Source: Hypericibacter sp963696655
GTDB lineage: Bacteria; Pseudomonadota; Alphaproteobacteria; Dongiales; Dongiaceae
Direction: 5' to 3'
Assembly (NCBI GenBank): GCA_963696655.1
Contig: CAVOLB010000169.1
Location: 57,765 to 121,764, forward strand
DNA length: 64,000 nt
In this document: in pieces, positions 1 to 8,557 of the stretch
How the letters are laid out: every line of letters begins with the position of its first letter
How positions within the stretch are numbered: position 1 is the stretch's first letter
The notes under the pieces: model-generated
Told to the model about the DNA's origin: nothing
Database searches by the model: none
What the model saw: only the letters and a program-made list of their open reading frames with translations
Made by a program: the position numbers and the translations under genes

Positions 1-54
1 CCCGGTGAGGCCGCTGGCCTCGATCCCGGGCGCGACGGGCGCCGTGTCGCTCAC
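1..54 (-). CDS. 5' end of a gene cut by the window edge
   Basis: Reading leftward from a GTG at 54 there are 18 open codons (V-S-D-T-A-P-V-A-P-G-I-E-A-S-G-L-T-G) that run off the window. The GTG overlaps the TGA of the HAD phosphatase gene (GTGA at 51-54), the usual sign of translational coupling within an operon. The fragment is too short to name a family. An ABC ATPase or a glycosyltransferase start would both fit the residues, so no function is proposed. Confidence 0.4.
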   Translation of the reverse strand, partial: MSDTAPVAPGIEASGLTG

Positions 55-854
55 GGGTGGGCGCGGGCCGCCAGCAGATCGGCCGCCAGCTCGGCGAAGC
101 CCGCCCCGCCGCGCGACGGCGTGACATAGCGCGGCTTGTCTTTCAGCCGGTGGATGAAGTCGCGCACATTGGCGACGCCCACCGCATGCGGGAAGTAGGC
201 GAACATCGGCTGGTCGTTGGGCGAATCGCCGGCATAGACGAACTCGTCGCGATGCGCATCGAGATTGATCGAGAACACCTCGCTCAGCATCCGGCGGGAC
301 ATGCCCAGCTTGTCGTAGTCGCCGAACCAGCCATTGACATGGATCGAGCTGATCTTGGCGGTGCAGCCGGCTTCCTCGAACAGCGCCACGATCCGGTCGA
401 CGGCCGCCGCCGGCAGGGGGGCCACGTCCTCGCAGAAATCGATGGCGAGATCGCTTTCGCGATAGAGCTGATCCGAGGCGAGGGCCGAGCCCGGCACCGC
501 CGCGAGGATCTTGTCCGCCAGCTGCTTCAACCGCGCGCGCTTCCCGGCGCGGGTGGCCTCGTCGTCGAGAAAGCGCTTCTCGAGTTTTCGCGCCTTCGCG
601 TCGTAGCGGAAATAAAAGGCGCCGTTCTCGCCCACCACCGCATCGACCGGCCACATGCGCGCGATGTGATCGCACCAGCCGGCCGGGCGCCCGGTGATCG
701 GCACCACCAGGAAGCCCGCCGCCTGCAACCGTCCCAGGGCGTCATAGGCCTCGGGCGTCAGCTTGCCCTCGCTCGTCAGCGTATCGTCGATATCGGTCAG
801 GACGCCGCGGATGCGCAGGCGTTCGGCCAGAGCGAAAGTCGACAGCGGTTGCAT
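51..854 (-). CDS. HAD-superfamily hydrolase (Cof-type phosphatase)
   Basis: A predicted cytosolic phosphatase of 267 aa. HAD motif I is visible as DIDDTLT at residues 21-27, with the two aspartates that act as nucleophile and acid/base. Motif II is the Thr of PITGRP near residue 55. Motif IV is AGDSPNDQPMF near residue 215, which binds magnesium. The segment between them is large enough for a C2-type cap, as in Cof/sucrose-phosphate phosphatase and mannosyl-3-phosphoglycerate phosphatase relatives. The substrate cannot be told from sequence. The start at 854 is preferred because the longer frame to 914 would run into the upstream gene. It lies in a leftward run with the sulfotransferase upstream and a truncated gene coupled downstream. 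Confidence 0.8.
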   Translation of the reverse strand: MQPLSTFALAERLRIRGVLTDIDDTLTSEGKLTPEAYDALGRLQAAGFLVVPITGRPAGWCDHIARMWPVDAVVGENGAFYFRYDAKARKLEKRFLDDEATRAGKRARLKQLADKILAAVPGSALASDQLYRESDLAIDFCEDVAPLPAAAVDRIVALFEEAGCTAKISSIHVNGWFGDYDKLGMSRRMLSEVFSINLDAHRDEFVYAGDSPNDQPMFAYFPHAVGVANVRDFIHRLKDKPRYVTPSRGGAGFAELAADLLAARAHP

Positions 855-894
855 TTTCTCGGTCAACGACGTTCCCCCGACATGGTCCGTCCCC

Positions 895-2751
895 TCATGA
901 ATCGGCCACCCCATTGGCCTTCAGCGAATCGGCCAAGGGCGTCAACATCGCCCGGTAGCGCCGCCACTTGCCGATCGAGCTTCGATAGATGGGCCGGCGC
1001 ACCTGCTCGAGGCTCGCCGTATGGATCGGCCGCGGCGTCTCATGGAAGGCGAGGCAACGGGCTTCGAAATCGAGCCCGCAGAACGCGAGCAGGCGACGCA
1101 CCGCCGGCTCCAGCTCTTCGACCGCCGTCTCGTAGCGCCAATCGAGCATCGGCCGCGGCAGCACCGCCTGCCAATGTGCCATCAGCCGGCGATAGAGCCC
1201 GTGGAAATGGCCGATATCGCGCAAGCTCGTGGACCAGCGGTAGCTGCGGGCGAAGTTCTGCCCGAAGCAGGAGAGTCCGACGTCCATCGGATCGCGACGC
1301 GCATGGATGATCCGCGCCCTGGGGAACATCGCGACGATCAATCCGAGATAACGGAAATTGGTCGGCGTCTTGTCGATCGCGCGCAACGCCCCGCGGGCGG
1401 CGCGATCGGGCAGGCGGAGATAGTCACGAGCCTTCGCCTGCAGGCGCGCCGGATCGAGCGCCGGCAGCGCGTCGGGCCAGACGCCGCCGCATTCCAACGC
1501 CAGCTCCTCGGCGATGCGCGCGATATCGACGCGTTCGCCGAGCCCGCCGACCTGGGAATGACTCGCCAGAATCTGCTCGCAGAGGGTCGTGCCGGAGCGC
1601 GGCATGCCGACCACGAAGACCGGGCGCTCGTCCGGAAGTCCGGACCCGCCGGGTGCGCGGTCGAGCCGCGCAAACCAATCGGCATCGAAGATGCGGATGA
1701 TCGCCTCGACCTCGGCCTCCTCGGCCGCGGCGTCGTAGTCGCGCGCTGCCGCTTTGCCGGTTTCGGCTTTCAGGCGATTGGCTTCCGCCAGATGCGCGAA
1801 GGCGCTCGCGGGGTCTGCGTCGGAGCCGCGATCGGCCAGCTCGAAGAGCGCGTAGTGAAGCGGGTAGCGCTCGGCCGGCCGGCGCAGGGGCGAGGCCGCG
1901 AGACGGCCCATCCGGTCGCGCGCGTCTTCGGTCAGTGCGCCCAAGCGGGCCAGCCCCGCCAGCGCGCCAACATGATCGGGATCGAGTGCCAGAACGCGGC
2001 GCAGGACTTCGGTTTCGGCCGTGGGCGCGCCGGCGACGCGATGCAGGCGCGCCAGCGCGATCAGGGTCGGAAGATCGACCGGATCCAGATCGAGGATCTC
2101 CCGATAGGCGAGCCGGGCCTCCTCGAGACGCCCGTCGCCGAGCAAAGCCTCGGCCCGCGCGAGCCGCCAGGGCAGATGAGCGGGTTCGTTCGCGATCAGC
2201 CGATCGAAGCCCGCGATCGCTTCGTCATGGAGGCCCGATTTGTGGGCCGCGGTCGCAAGATTGATCAGCGCCAGCCGATGGTCGGGATGTCGCGCCAGCA
2301 ATCGACGCAACCGCTCGATGGCGCGGGGCGGGTGAAGGCTGGCCTCGACCGCGGCGAGATTGACGGCGATATCGGGATCGTCCGGCTTGAGCGCAATCGC
2401 GGCCTCGAGCGCCGCGAGACCGGCGCGCGGATCGCCGAGCTCCGCCAGCAGCAGGCCCAGATTGACCTGGGCGCCGGTCAGCGCCGGATCCGCGGCAACG
2501 GCGCCTTGCAGGCTTGTCCGGGCCGCCAGCTTGTCGCCGGCGCGCAAATAGAGCCGCCCGGCCTCGAGCAACAGCGGTCCCGGCTGCGCCGCTGCGCCGG
2601 CCGCCCGTTCGAGCAGGCGGGCCGCCTCGGGCAGATTCCCGGCCCGCACGAATCCCGCCGCCTTCCGCAGCAGCGCCGGATCGGGCCCCGGGGCCGTCGG
2701 CGGCGGCGCTTCGGAAAGAGTGCGCTCGTTCATGGCAGGGGAAGATCTCAT
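895..2751 (-). CDS. TPR-repeat sulfotransferase family protein
   Basis: This 618-aa protein has two parts. Residues about 20-330 are helical tetratricopeptide repeats, for example ALTGAQVNLGLLLAELGDP followed by repeating 34-residue units with A/G at fixed positions. Residues about 370-600 are a PAPS-dependent sulfotransferase domain with the 5'-phosphosulfate loop VVGMPRSGTT near residue 380 and the 3'-phosphate motif IHARRDPMDVGLSCF. Such fusions are common in alphaproteobacteria and are thought to sulfate proteins or glycans; the acceptor here is unknown. The ATG at 2751 overlaps the stop of the FAD oxidoreductase (ATGA), which suggests coupling. The ATG at 2733 is an alternative. No signal peptide is seen. 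Confidence 0.82.
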   Translation of the reverse strand: MRSSPAMNERTLSEAPPPTAPGPDPALLRKAAGFVRAGNLPEAARLLERAAGAAAQPGPLLLEAGRLYLRAGDKLAARTSLQGAVAADPALTGAQVNLGLLLAELGDPRAGLAALEAAIALKPDDPDIAVNLAAVEASLHPPRAIERLRRLLARHPDHRLALINLATAAHKSGLHDEAIAGFDRLIANEPAHLPWRLARAEALLGDGRLEEARLAYREILDLDPVDLPTLIALARLHRVAGAPTAETEVLRRVLALDPDHVGALAGLARLGALTEDARDRMGRLAASPLRRPAERYPLHYALFELADRGSDADPASAFAHLAEANRLKAETGKAAARDYDAAAEEAEVEAIIRIFDADWFARLDRAPGGSGLPDERPVFVVGMPRSGTTLCEQILASHSQVGGLGERVDIARIAEELALECGGVWPDALPALDPARLQAKARDYLRLPDRAARGALRAIDKTPTNFRYLGLIVAMFPRARIIHARRDPMDVGLSCFGQNFARSYRWSTSLRDIGHFHGLYRRLMAHWQAVLPRPMLDWRYETAVEELEPAVRRLLAFCGLDFEARCLAFHETPRPIHTASLEQVRRPIYRSSIGKWRRYRAMLTPLADSLKANGVADS

Positions 2752-4022
2752 AACCGGTCGCGCATGGCGTACCACAACATACCCAGAATCTGGGCCGGAT
2801 GACGCAACAACGGCCCGCCCGGAAAGGCGCGGTGGGGAATCCGCGCCATGACGTCGAAGCGCTCCGCCTGGCCCGCCATCGCCTCGGCAATCACGCGGCC
2901 CGCGATGCCGGTCAAGGCCACGCCCTGGCCCGAGAAGCCCTGGGCATAGAAAAGGTCGCCCGCGACCCGGCCGATATTGGGCAGCCTGGACATGGTGACG
3001 GCGAGCCGCCCGCCCCAGCCGTAATCGAGGCGGACATCGGCCAGCTGCGGATAGACCCGCAGCATACGGGGCCGGACGAAGCGCTTGATGTCGCGCGGAT
3101 CGCGGCGCGTATAGACTTCGCCACCGCCGAACAGCAGCCGATGGTCCGCCGACAGGCGATAGTAATTGACCACGAACTTGCTGTCGCAGACCGCGACATC
3201 GTCGCGGATGAGCGCACGGGCACGGGCCGGCCCCAGGGGCTCGGTCGCGACGATGTAATTGGAGATCGGCAGGATGCGTGGCTCCAGCGCCGGCAGCAGG
3301 CCCTCGAGATAGGCATTGCAGGCGACCAGCGTGAAACGCGCCGTGACGCGGCCGCGGGCGGTCTCGGCGCCATGGCCCGCGAGGTCGATCCTGGTCGCGC
3401 GCGTATCTTCGAAGATCCTGGCGCCGGCCCTCTCCGCCGCCGCGGCCAGACCCAGCGCGTAATTGAGCGGATGAAGATGCAGGGCGCCGGCATCGGCCAG
3501 GCCGCCGCGATAGAGGATCGTACCCAGGCGTTCGGCCATGCCGGCGCGATCGACGCGCGTCGCCTGGTCATAACCGAGCTGGCGCTGCAGAACCTCGAGA
3601 TCGGCGTCGATCTCGCCCAGCTCCTGCTCCTTCAACACTGCATAAAGCGAGCCGGGCTTCAGGTCGCAGGCGATCTCGTGGCGCGCGACCCGGTCGCGGA
3701 TCATCTGCTTGGCTTCCTCGGAGAGCGCCCAGAGCCGGCGGGCCTGGTCGCGGCCGAACATCGCGACCAGCTCCCGCGGGCCCTTGCGATAGCCGGTATT
3801 GACCTGTCCGCCATTGCGGCCGGAGGCACCCCAGCCGACCGTCTCGGCCTCGAGCAGCGCCACCTTGTAGCCGCGCTCCGCCAGTTCCAGGGCCGCCGAG
3901 AGACCCGTGAAGCCGCCGCCGACGATGGCGACGTCGACCGACAGCGGGCCCTCGAGAGGCGGGCGGGCGGGCCGAGCCGAGGCGGTGGCCGCGTAATAGG
4001 AGGCCGGTTGGGGACGGGTCAT
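2748..4022 (-). CDS. FAD-dependent amine/amino-acid oxidoreductase (DAO family)
   Basis: A 424-aa flavoenzyme of the D-amino-acid oxidase fold. The dinucleotide-binding motif AIVGGGFTGLSAALELAERG lies near residue 32. It is followed by the acidic residue of ALLEAE and by GWGASGRNGGQVNTGY, which is typical of PuuB/OrdL-like gamma-glutamylputrescine oxidases and related amine oxidases. The C-terminal flavin motif is seen in DLFYAQGFSGQGVALTG. The likely reaction is oxidative deamination of a small amine with FAD. The substrate is not resolved, and no polyamine genes adjoin it. The downstream sulfotransferase starts within its stop codon. A GC-rich hairpin (4068-4089) lies just upstream of the ATG. 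Confidence 0.85.
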   Translation of the reverse strand: MTRPQPASYYAATASARPARPPLEGPLSVDVAIVGGGFTGLSAALELAERGYKVALLEAETVGWGASGRNGGQVNTGYRKGPRELVAMFGRDQARRLWALSEEAKQMIRDRVARHEIACDLKPGSLYAVLKEQELGEIDADLEVLQRQLGYDQATRVDRAGMAERLGTILYRGGLADAGALHLHPLNYALGLAAAAERAGARIFEDTRATRIDLAGHGAETARGRVTARFTLVACNAYLEGLLPALEPRILPISNYIVATEPLGPARARALIRDDVAVCDSKFVVNYYRLSADHRLLFGGGEVYTRRDPRDIKRFVRPRMLRVYPQLADVRLDYGWGGRLAVTMSRLPNIGRVAGDLFYAQGFSGQGVALTGIAGRVIAEAMAGQAERFDVMARIPHRAFPGGPLLRHPAQILGMLWYAMRDRL

Positions 4023-4344
4023 GGAGGCGCGGACAGCCTGAAGATGGACGGGCGGGCTAGGAAGGGCGCCCCCGGGCCGCGCCGGGGGCCGGCATTAGAG
4101 CAGCCGGTCTGTTTCCGAGGCAAGACATATAAGTAATTGAAATATATCTGTTTTAACCCGCCACAGGATTCGAGCAGGTTGGCTCCGACTCCTGAGTCAG
4201 AGCGTTAATAAGGGTGAATATCTTATGAATTTGTTTATACTTCGCCCGATTCGGTCGATTCGGAGTCATCGAGCAAGCCCGAATTGACGCTCGGTCTCGG
4301 CGACGAGGCGTCAGCACTGGATTGGGGGGCCGCACATCATTTCG
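4023..4344. other. Intergenic region with AT-rich core and two inverted repeats
   Basis: This 322-bp stretch separates the leftward FAD oxidoreductase from the rightward sensor cluster and probably carries both promoters. A GC-rich hairpin has arms GCCCCCGG (4068-4075) and CCGGGGGC (4082-4089). A second inverted repeat has 9-bp arms with one mismatch around a CT spacer (4183-4191 and 4194-4202). The sequence from about 4110 to 4260 is clearly AT-richer than its surroundings. No convincing open reading frame is seen. Confidence 0.45.
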
Positions 4345-5016
4345 ATGGGCGTGTCGCATTTGGCGGGATGGCGGCGCCGGCGGAGGGACCGTCGGGGAAT
4401 CCACCCTCATCGGCTGATCCTGGCGGGTCCGGCAGCGCCCCTCCTTTCGGCCCTGATTTCATTCCTGCTCCTCCTGACGGCGCCCGCGGCGCGGGCCGGC
4501 GACCTGCTGCCGGCGCCCCACGGTCCCGTGCTGCTCGCCGTCTCGGGCGACATCGATCGGACCACGGACGGCCAGGTGGCGCTGTTCGACCGGCAGATGC
4601 TGGAATCGATGGGCATCATCACCATGGCGGCGATCTCGCCGCTCGACGACGAGCCGGTCCAGTTCGAGGGCGTGCTGCTGCGCCGCCTCCTGGCGGTCGT
4701 GGGCGCCCATGGCACCGCGGTCGAGGCGATCGCGCTCAACGATTATGTCGCGGAGATCCCGATCGCCGAGGCCGAGCATCATGACGTGGTGATCGCCCTG
4801 ACGCGTCAGGGGCATGACATCCCCGTGCGCGAGATGGGTCCGCTCATGATCCTCTACCCGATCGAGCGGGGGCTCGATACCGAGGCCGTCGCCGCGAGAT
4901 CGGTCCGCCAATTGTCGCAGATCGTCGTGCGTGACGGTGCGACGCCCTGGGACGGCAAGTCGGTCGTCGCGCGCAGCGGGACGGCAGCGAACGACGGGTC
5001 GAGCCTCGCGCCATGA
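4345..5016 (+). CDS. Secreted molybdopterin-fold domain protein, cofactor site apparently lost
   Basis: A 223-aa protein with an Arg-rich n-region, a hydrophobic segment (LLSALISFLLLLTAPAARAG, residues about 33-52) and an AxA-like cleavage site, so it is probably periplasmic. The mature part (LLAVSGDIDRTTDGQVALFD, FEGVLLRRLLAVVG, MGPLMILYPIERG) resembles the small oxidoreductase molybdopterin-binding fold. No cysteine occurs anywhere in the protein, so the Mo-ligating Cys of YedY/sulfite-oxidase enzymes is absent. A binding or sensing role is therefore more likely than catalysis. It lies about 37 bp before a histidine kinase gene, and pairs of this kind are seen elsewhere in alphaproteobacteria. 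The exact start is uncertain because the basic N-terminus is long. Confidence 0.65.
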   Translation: MGVSHLAGWRRRRRDRRGIHPHRLILAGPAAPLLSALISFLLLLTAPAARAGDLLPAPHGPVLLAVSGDIDRTTDGQVALFDRQMLESMGIITMAAISPLDDEPVQFEGVLLRRLLAVVGAHGTAVEAIALNDYVAEIPIAEAEHHDVVIALTRQGHDIPVREMGPLMILYPIERGLDTEAVAARSVRQLSQIVVRDGATPWDGKSVVARSGTAANDGSSLAP

Positions 5017-5053
5017 GCGGTCGCATCGGGCAGACGCTTCCGGCGAGGCGACC

Positions 5054-6460
5054 TTGAAGCTGTTGCAGGCGCGCCCGATCCATTGGCTGCTCGGCACGCT
5101 GGTCGGCGTCTTCTCCCTGACCGTGGTCGTGGCGCTGGCGTTGATTCTGGGCGAGCATGCCGCCGTGTCGCGGGGTCCGACGGAGAACCTGACGCTCGCG
5201 GCCTCGGAGTTGCAGGTGGAGTTCGCGCGGTTCCAGCAGAAGCTCGCGGCCGCCGAGGCCGATCCCAGCACCGGCAATCTGCGTCAGGTGTCGCTGCAAT
5301 ATGACATCCTGGTCAGCCGGGTGGAGCTCTTGGCGCGCGGGGAGAATGCGCGGGCCATGAGCGGCGACAGCGCGGCCATCCAGCTGGTCCAGCAGACGCG
5401 CGCGGAAACCATGGCGCTCGATTCGCAGGTCAGCGATCTGCCCCAGGGCGGGGGGTCGCTCGCGATCGTCAGCGCCGAAATGCCCTCGCTCGAGCAGTCG
5501 GTGAGCCGGCTCGCCTCCCACGTGGTGCAGCTGGTCGCCGATCGCGCCCAGGTCTCGCGCGAAAGGCTGGGGCAGCTCTATCTCATCCTGGCGGCGATGC
5601 TGACCGGCCTCTTCGCGAGCGCGCTCGTCTTCGTCGGCATGCTGGTGCAGCAGTTCCGCAAGCTCGACCAGGCCCGGCTGGAACTGGGCGATCTGTCGGA
5701 ACGGCTGATGGAGGCCAAGACCCAGGCCGAGAGCGCGAACCGCGCCAAGAGCGAGTTCCTGGCCACCATGAGCCATGAGCTGCGCACGCCGCTCAATGCC
5801 ATCATCGGCTTCGCCGACTTGCTGCGCAGCGAGATCAAGGGGCCGATCGGCCATCCGCGCTATCGCGAATATTCCAACGACATCCACAATTCCGGCCAGC
5901 ATCTGCTCAGCCTGATCAATGACATCCTCGATCTGTCGCGGATCGAGGCCAATCGCTTCGAGTTGCACGAGGATATCGTCTCGATCGATGCCGCGGCCGA
6001 GACCTGCCTGGGTCTGATGATGCCGCAGATCGAGCGCAAGAAGCTCAGGCTCAGCCTGGACGAGGTCAAGCGGCTGGGCGAGATCCGTGCCGACGAGCGG
6101 CTGCTCAATCAGATGATTCTCAATCTGCTCTCCAACGCCATCAAGTTCACGCCAGAACGCGGCATGGTCAGTTTCTCCGGGCGGATCGCGGCCGATGGCG
6201 GCCTGGAGCTCGTCATCACCGATACCGGCATCGGCATGACGGCGGCCGAAATGGAGATGGCGCTCGAGCCCTTCGTCCAGGTGGAATCGAGCCTGTCGCG
6301 CCGCTTCGGCGGGTCGGGCCTCGGCCTGCCGATCACCAAGAGATTCATCGAGGCCCATAGCGGCCGCCTGACCCTCGAGAGCCGGAAGGGCGAAGGCACG
6401 TCGGCGACGCTCTGGTTCCCGGCCGAACGGCGGATGGAGGCATCGCGGCTGGCGGGCTAG
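5054..6460 (+). CDS. Membrane sensor histidine kinase (HisKA/HATPase_c)
   Basis: A 468-aa protein read from a TTG at 5054, which has GAGG five bases upstream; the upstream reading in frame is low-complexity and lacks a better start. A transmembrane helix near residues 12-32 and a second near 172-195 enclose a periplasmic helical domain rich in Gln/Glu/Leu. Next come the H-box SHELRTPLNAIIGF (phospho-acceptor His near residue 240), the N-box NQMILNLLSNAIKF, the G1 box DTGIGM and the G2 box GSGLGLPITK. No receiver domain and no adjacent response regulator are present. The preceding secreted molybdopterin-fold protein may feed its periplasmic sensor, which is inference from spacing. Confidence 0.85.
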   Translation: MKLLQARPIHWLLGTLVGVFSLTVVVALALILGEHAAVSRGPTENLTLAASELQVEFARFQQKLAAAEADPSTGNLRQVSLQYDILVSRVELLARGENARAMSGDSAAIQLVQQTRAETMALDSQVSDLPQGGGSLAIVSAEMPSLEQSVSRLASHVVQLVADRAQVSRERLGQLYLILAAMLTGLFASALVFVGMLVQQFRKLDQARLELGDLSERLMEAKTQAESANRAKSEFLATMSHELRTPLNAIIGFADLLRSEIKGPIGHPRYREYSNDIHNSGQHLLSLINDILDLSRIEANRFELHEDIVSIDAAAETCLGLMMPQIERKKLRLSLDEVKRLGEIRADERLLNQMILNLLSNAIKFTPERGMVSFSGRIAADGGLELVITDTGIGMTAAEMEMALEPFVQVESSLSRRFGGSGLGLPITKRFIEAHSGRLTLESRKGEGTSATLWFPAERRMEASRLAG

Positions 6461-6470
6461 ACTGAATTAT

Positions 6471-6492
6471 CCCCGCCTGCGGAGCGGCGGGG
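6471..6492 (+). terminator. Hairpin after the first histidine kinase gene
   Basis: Arms CCCCGCC (6471-6477) and GGCGGGG (6486-6492) enclose an 8-nt loop and are followed by TTAATAAA. It lies 10 bp after the kinase stop codon. The T-run is short, so termination is likely but not certain. Confidence 0.45.
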
Positions 6493-6739
6493 TTAATAAA
6501 GTCCTATGACGGGACCCCGGCCGGAGGCCGGCCGATCCCGCGCCTGGCCCCAGACCGGGACAAGAGCCGGTCCGAAGGGAGGCATCGGCGTAAAAAAGCT
6601 CCTAATGACTTAGTGGCATTATAACCCTTTTCTGCGACCCTCTCCCCATCGGACAGGGGTGACGGATCGCCGATGGCGACGTTCCGCGACCTCGAGCTCT
6701 TGGGAGTCCGTTAGAACCGATGGTTTGCTGACGCGTTCC

Positions 6740-8383
6740 ATGTTGTCCAACTCGATTCCTCGTTGGCCGATGCTTGCGGTGATCGCCCTGCTGCTGCTGG
6801 GCGCGGCGGCGATTCTGACCGTGACGCAGATGGCCGCGCGCAGTCAGGACCGCCTGGCCGCGACACAGTCACAGGCGACGCTGGTCGCGATTCTTGTCGG
6901 GCGCCAGCATGAGGTGGCGAATCTCGCGCGCGATTACAGCTTCTGGTCCGATGCGGTCGAGAATCTGGTGAGCCAGCCATCGGCGGAATGGGCCGACGCC
7001 AATATCGGCGAGTATCTGAACACCTCGTTCCATATCGCGACGGCGTTCGTGATCGACGGGGCGGGTAAGCCGACCCTCGCCTTCGTCGACGGCGAGTCGC
7101 AGCCGCCCTCGTCGATCGCGGCAGTCCTGGCGGTCCTGCAACCGCTCTTCAATGCCGCCCGCGCGGCAGCCGAGGGTCACTGGACCCAGGACACCGGCCC
7201 GGAACCGGCCGTGGGCTTCGTCCTGTGGCAGGGGGCGCCGGCCGTCGCCGCGGTGGGCGCGATCACGCGGCAGGATGGCGAGCCCGGACCGCAGTGGGAC
7301 CACCTGCTGGTGCTGGTCCGTCCGATCGATCCCGGTCTCTTGAACGAGATCGGCATCGACTACGGGTTCAGAAATCTCCACTGGCAGGCGACGAACGGCG
7401 CACCGAAGGATACGGCGATCGCCCTGAGCGCGCCCGACGGGAGCCCGATCGGCGCCATCACCTGGGATCCGGAGAGGCCGGGGCAGGCGCTCCTGCGGCA
7501 GATGCTGCCGGCGATCATCGGTGCCTTCCTGGCGATGCTCGCCTTGTCGGGCGGGATCATCTTCTTCCTCGAGCGCAACCGGGCCGTGATGCTGCGCCAT
7601 CGGGCGCTCATCGAAGAGCAGAACTTGGCGCTGCTGCAGCAGAAGGAACATGCCGAGCAGTTGAGCCGCGCCAAATCCGATTTCCTGTCGATCATCAGCC
7701 ATGAGCTGCGCACGCCGCTCAATGCCATCATCGGCTTCGCCGACCTGATCCGCAGCGAAGTGCGCGGGCCGATCGTTCCGGTCTATCGGGACTATGCCGC
7801 CGACATCCGCATTTCGGGCCAGCAATTGCTGGGCCTGATCAGCGACATCCTGGACCTGTCGCGAATTGAGGCCGGCAAGCTGCAGCTCCATGAGGAGCGC
7901 GTCAATCTCGGCAAGATTGCGGACGCCTGCGTCAATCTCCTGCGCCCGCAGCTCGATCAGAAACGGCTGACGGCCACCATCGGCGACATGGAGGGACTCG
8001 GCTGCATCCAGGCGGACGAGCGGCTGGTGCGCCAGATGCTCCTCAATCTGCTGTCGAACGCGATCAAGTTCACGCCGGAGCGGGGCCGCATCGCGGTGGA
8101 AGGCGGGCGTGCCGCCGATGGCGGGATCGAGATCCGCGTGACCGATACCGGCATCGGCATGACCGAATCCGAGCTCAAGCTGGCGCTCGAGCCGTTCGTG
8201 CAGATCGAATCGAGCCTGGCCCGGCGGGTCGAAGGCAGCGGCCTCGGACTCTCCATCACCAAGCGCTTCATCGAGCTCCACGGCGGCCGCATGACGCTGG
8301 AGAGCCGCAAGGATGTCGGCACCAAGGTCACGCTCTGGTTCCCGCCCGCCCGCGCGCGCGAAGCCGATCGCCTGGTGGGGTGA
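6740..8383 (+). CDS. CHASE4-type membrane sensor histidine kinase
   Basis: A 547-aa kinase. A transmembrane helix (residues about 11-31) is followed by a large periplasmic domain with ARDYSFWSDAVENLV and FVIDGAGKPTLAFVDG, which fits the CHASE4 sensor family. A second helix (about 255-275) is followed by a short coiled coil, the H-box ISHELRTPLNAIIGF (His near residue 320), the N-box RQMLLNLLSNAIKF, DTGIGM and GSGLGLSITK. The catalytic half is very close to that of the upstream kinase while the sensor halves are unrelated, so the two probably share a response-regulator partner located elsewhere. The ATG at 6740 places the first helix near the N-terminus. About 280 bp separate it from the first kinase, so it probably has its own promoter. 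Confidence 0.86.
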   Translation: MLSNSIPRWPMLAVIALLLLGAAAILTVTQMAARSQDRLAATQSQATLVAILVGRQHEVANLARDYSFWSDAVENLVSQPSAEWADANIGEYLNTSFHIATAFVIDGAGKPTLAFVDGESQPPSSIAAVLAVLQPLFNAARAAAEGHWTQDTGPEPAVGFVLWQGAPAVAAVGAITRQDGEPGPQWDHLLVLVRPIDPGLLNEIGIDYGFRNLHWQATNGAPKDTAIALSAPDGSPIGAITWDPERPGQALLRQMLPAIIGAFLAMLALSGGIIFFLERNRAVMLRHRALIEEQNLALLQQKEHAEQLSRAKSDFLSIISHELRTPLNAIIGFADLIRSEVRGPIVPVYRDYAADIRISGQQLLGLISDILDLSRIEAGKLQLHEERVNLGKIADACVNLLRPQLDQKRLTATIGDMEGLGCIQADERLVRQMLLNLLSNAIKFTPERGRIAVEGGRAADGGIEIRVTDTGIGMTESELKLALEPFVQIESSLARRVEGSGLGLSITKRFIELHGGRMTLESRKDVGTKVTLWFPPARAREADRLVG

Positions 8384-8396
8384 GGACTTCTTGCTG

Positions 8397-8542
8397 ATCC
8401 CCTCCCCCTTGATGGGGGAGGGTAAGGGAGGGGGTGGGGCCGCCCCTCGATTGATCGACATCCGTTGCGTGGACTTCTGACGCGGTATCGGGTCTGTGGC
8501 ACCCCCCTCCCTAGCCCTCCCCCACAAGGGGGGAGGGGATTA
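8397..8542. repeat. Dispersed C-rich intergenic repeat element (copy A)
   Basis: Both ends are small hairpins in inverted orientation: CCCTCCCCCTTGATGGGGGA at the left and CCCTCCCCCACAAGGGGGGA at the right, with about 70 bp of unrelated sequence between. The same two ends occur at 50960-51067 with a different middle. It sits between convergent genes (histidine kinase and dmeF), where it could act as a bidirectional terminator. Confidence 0.7.
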
Positions 8543-8557
8543 GAAGAAGAATTCGCC

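Noticed and set aside
1021..2802. Long open reading frame antisense to the TPR-sulfotransferase gene
   Set aside because: In this GC-rich DNA the antisense strand of a real gene stays open by codon bias. The predicted protein is Arg/Gln/Ala-rich with no motif.
4153..4410. 85-codon frame on the minus strand in the intergenic gap
   Set aside because: Low-complexity N-terminus, no ribosome-binding site, and it overlaps the start of the rightward sensor gene.
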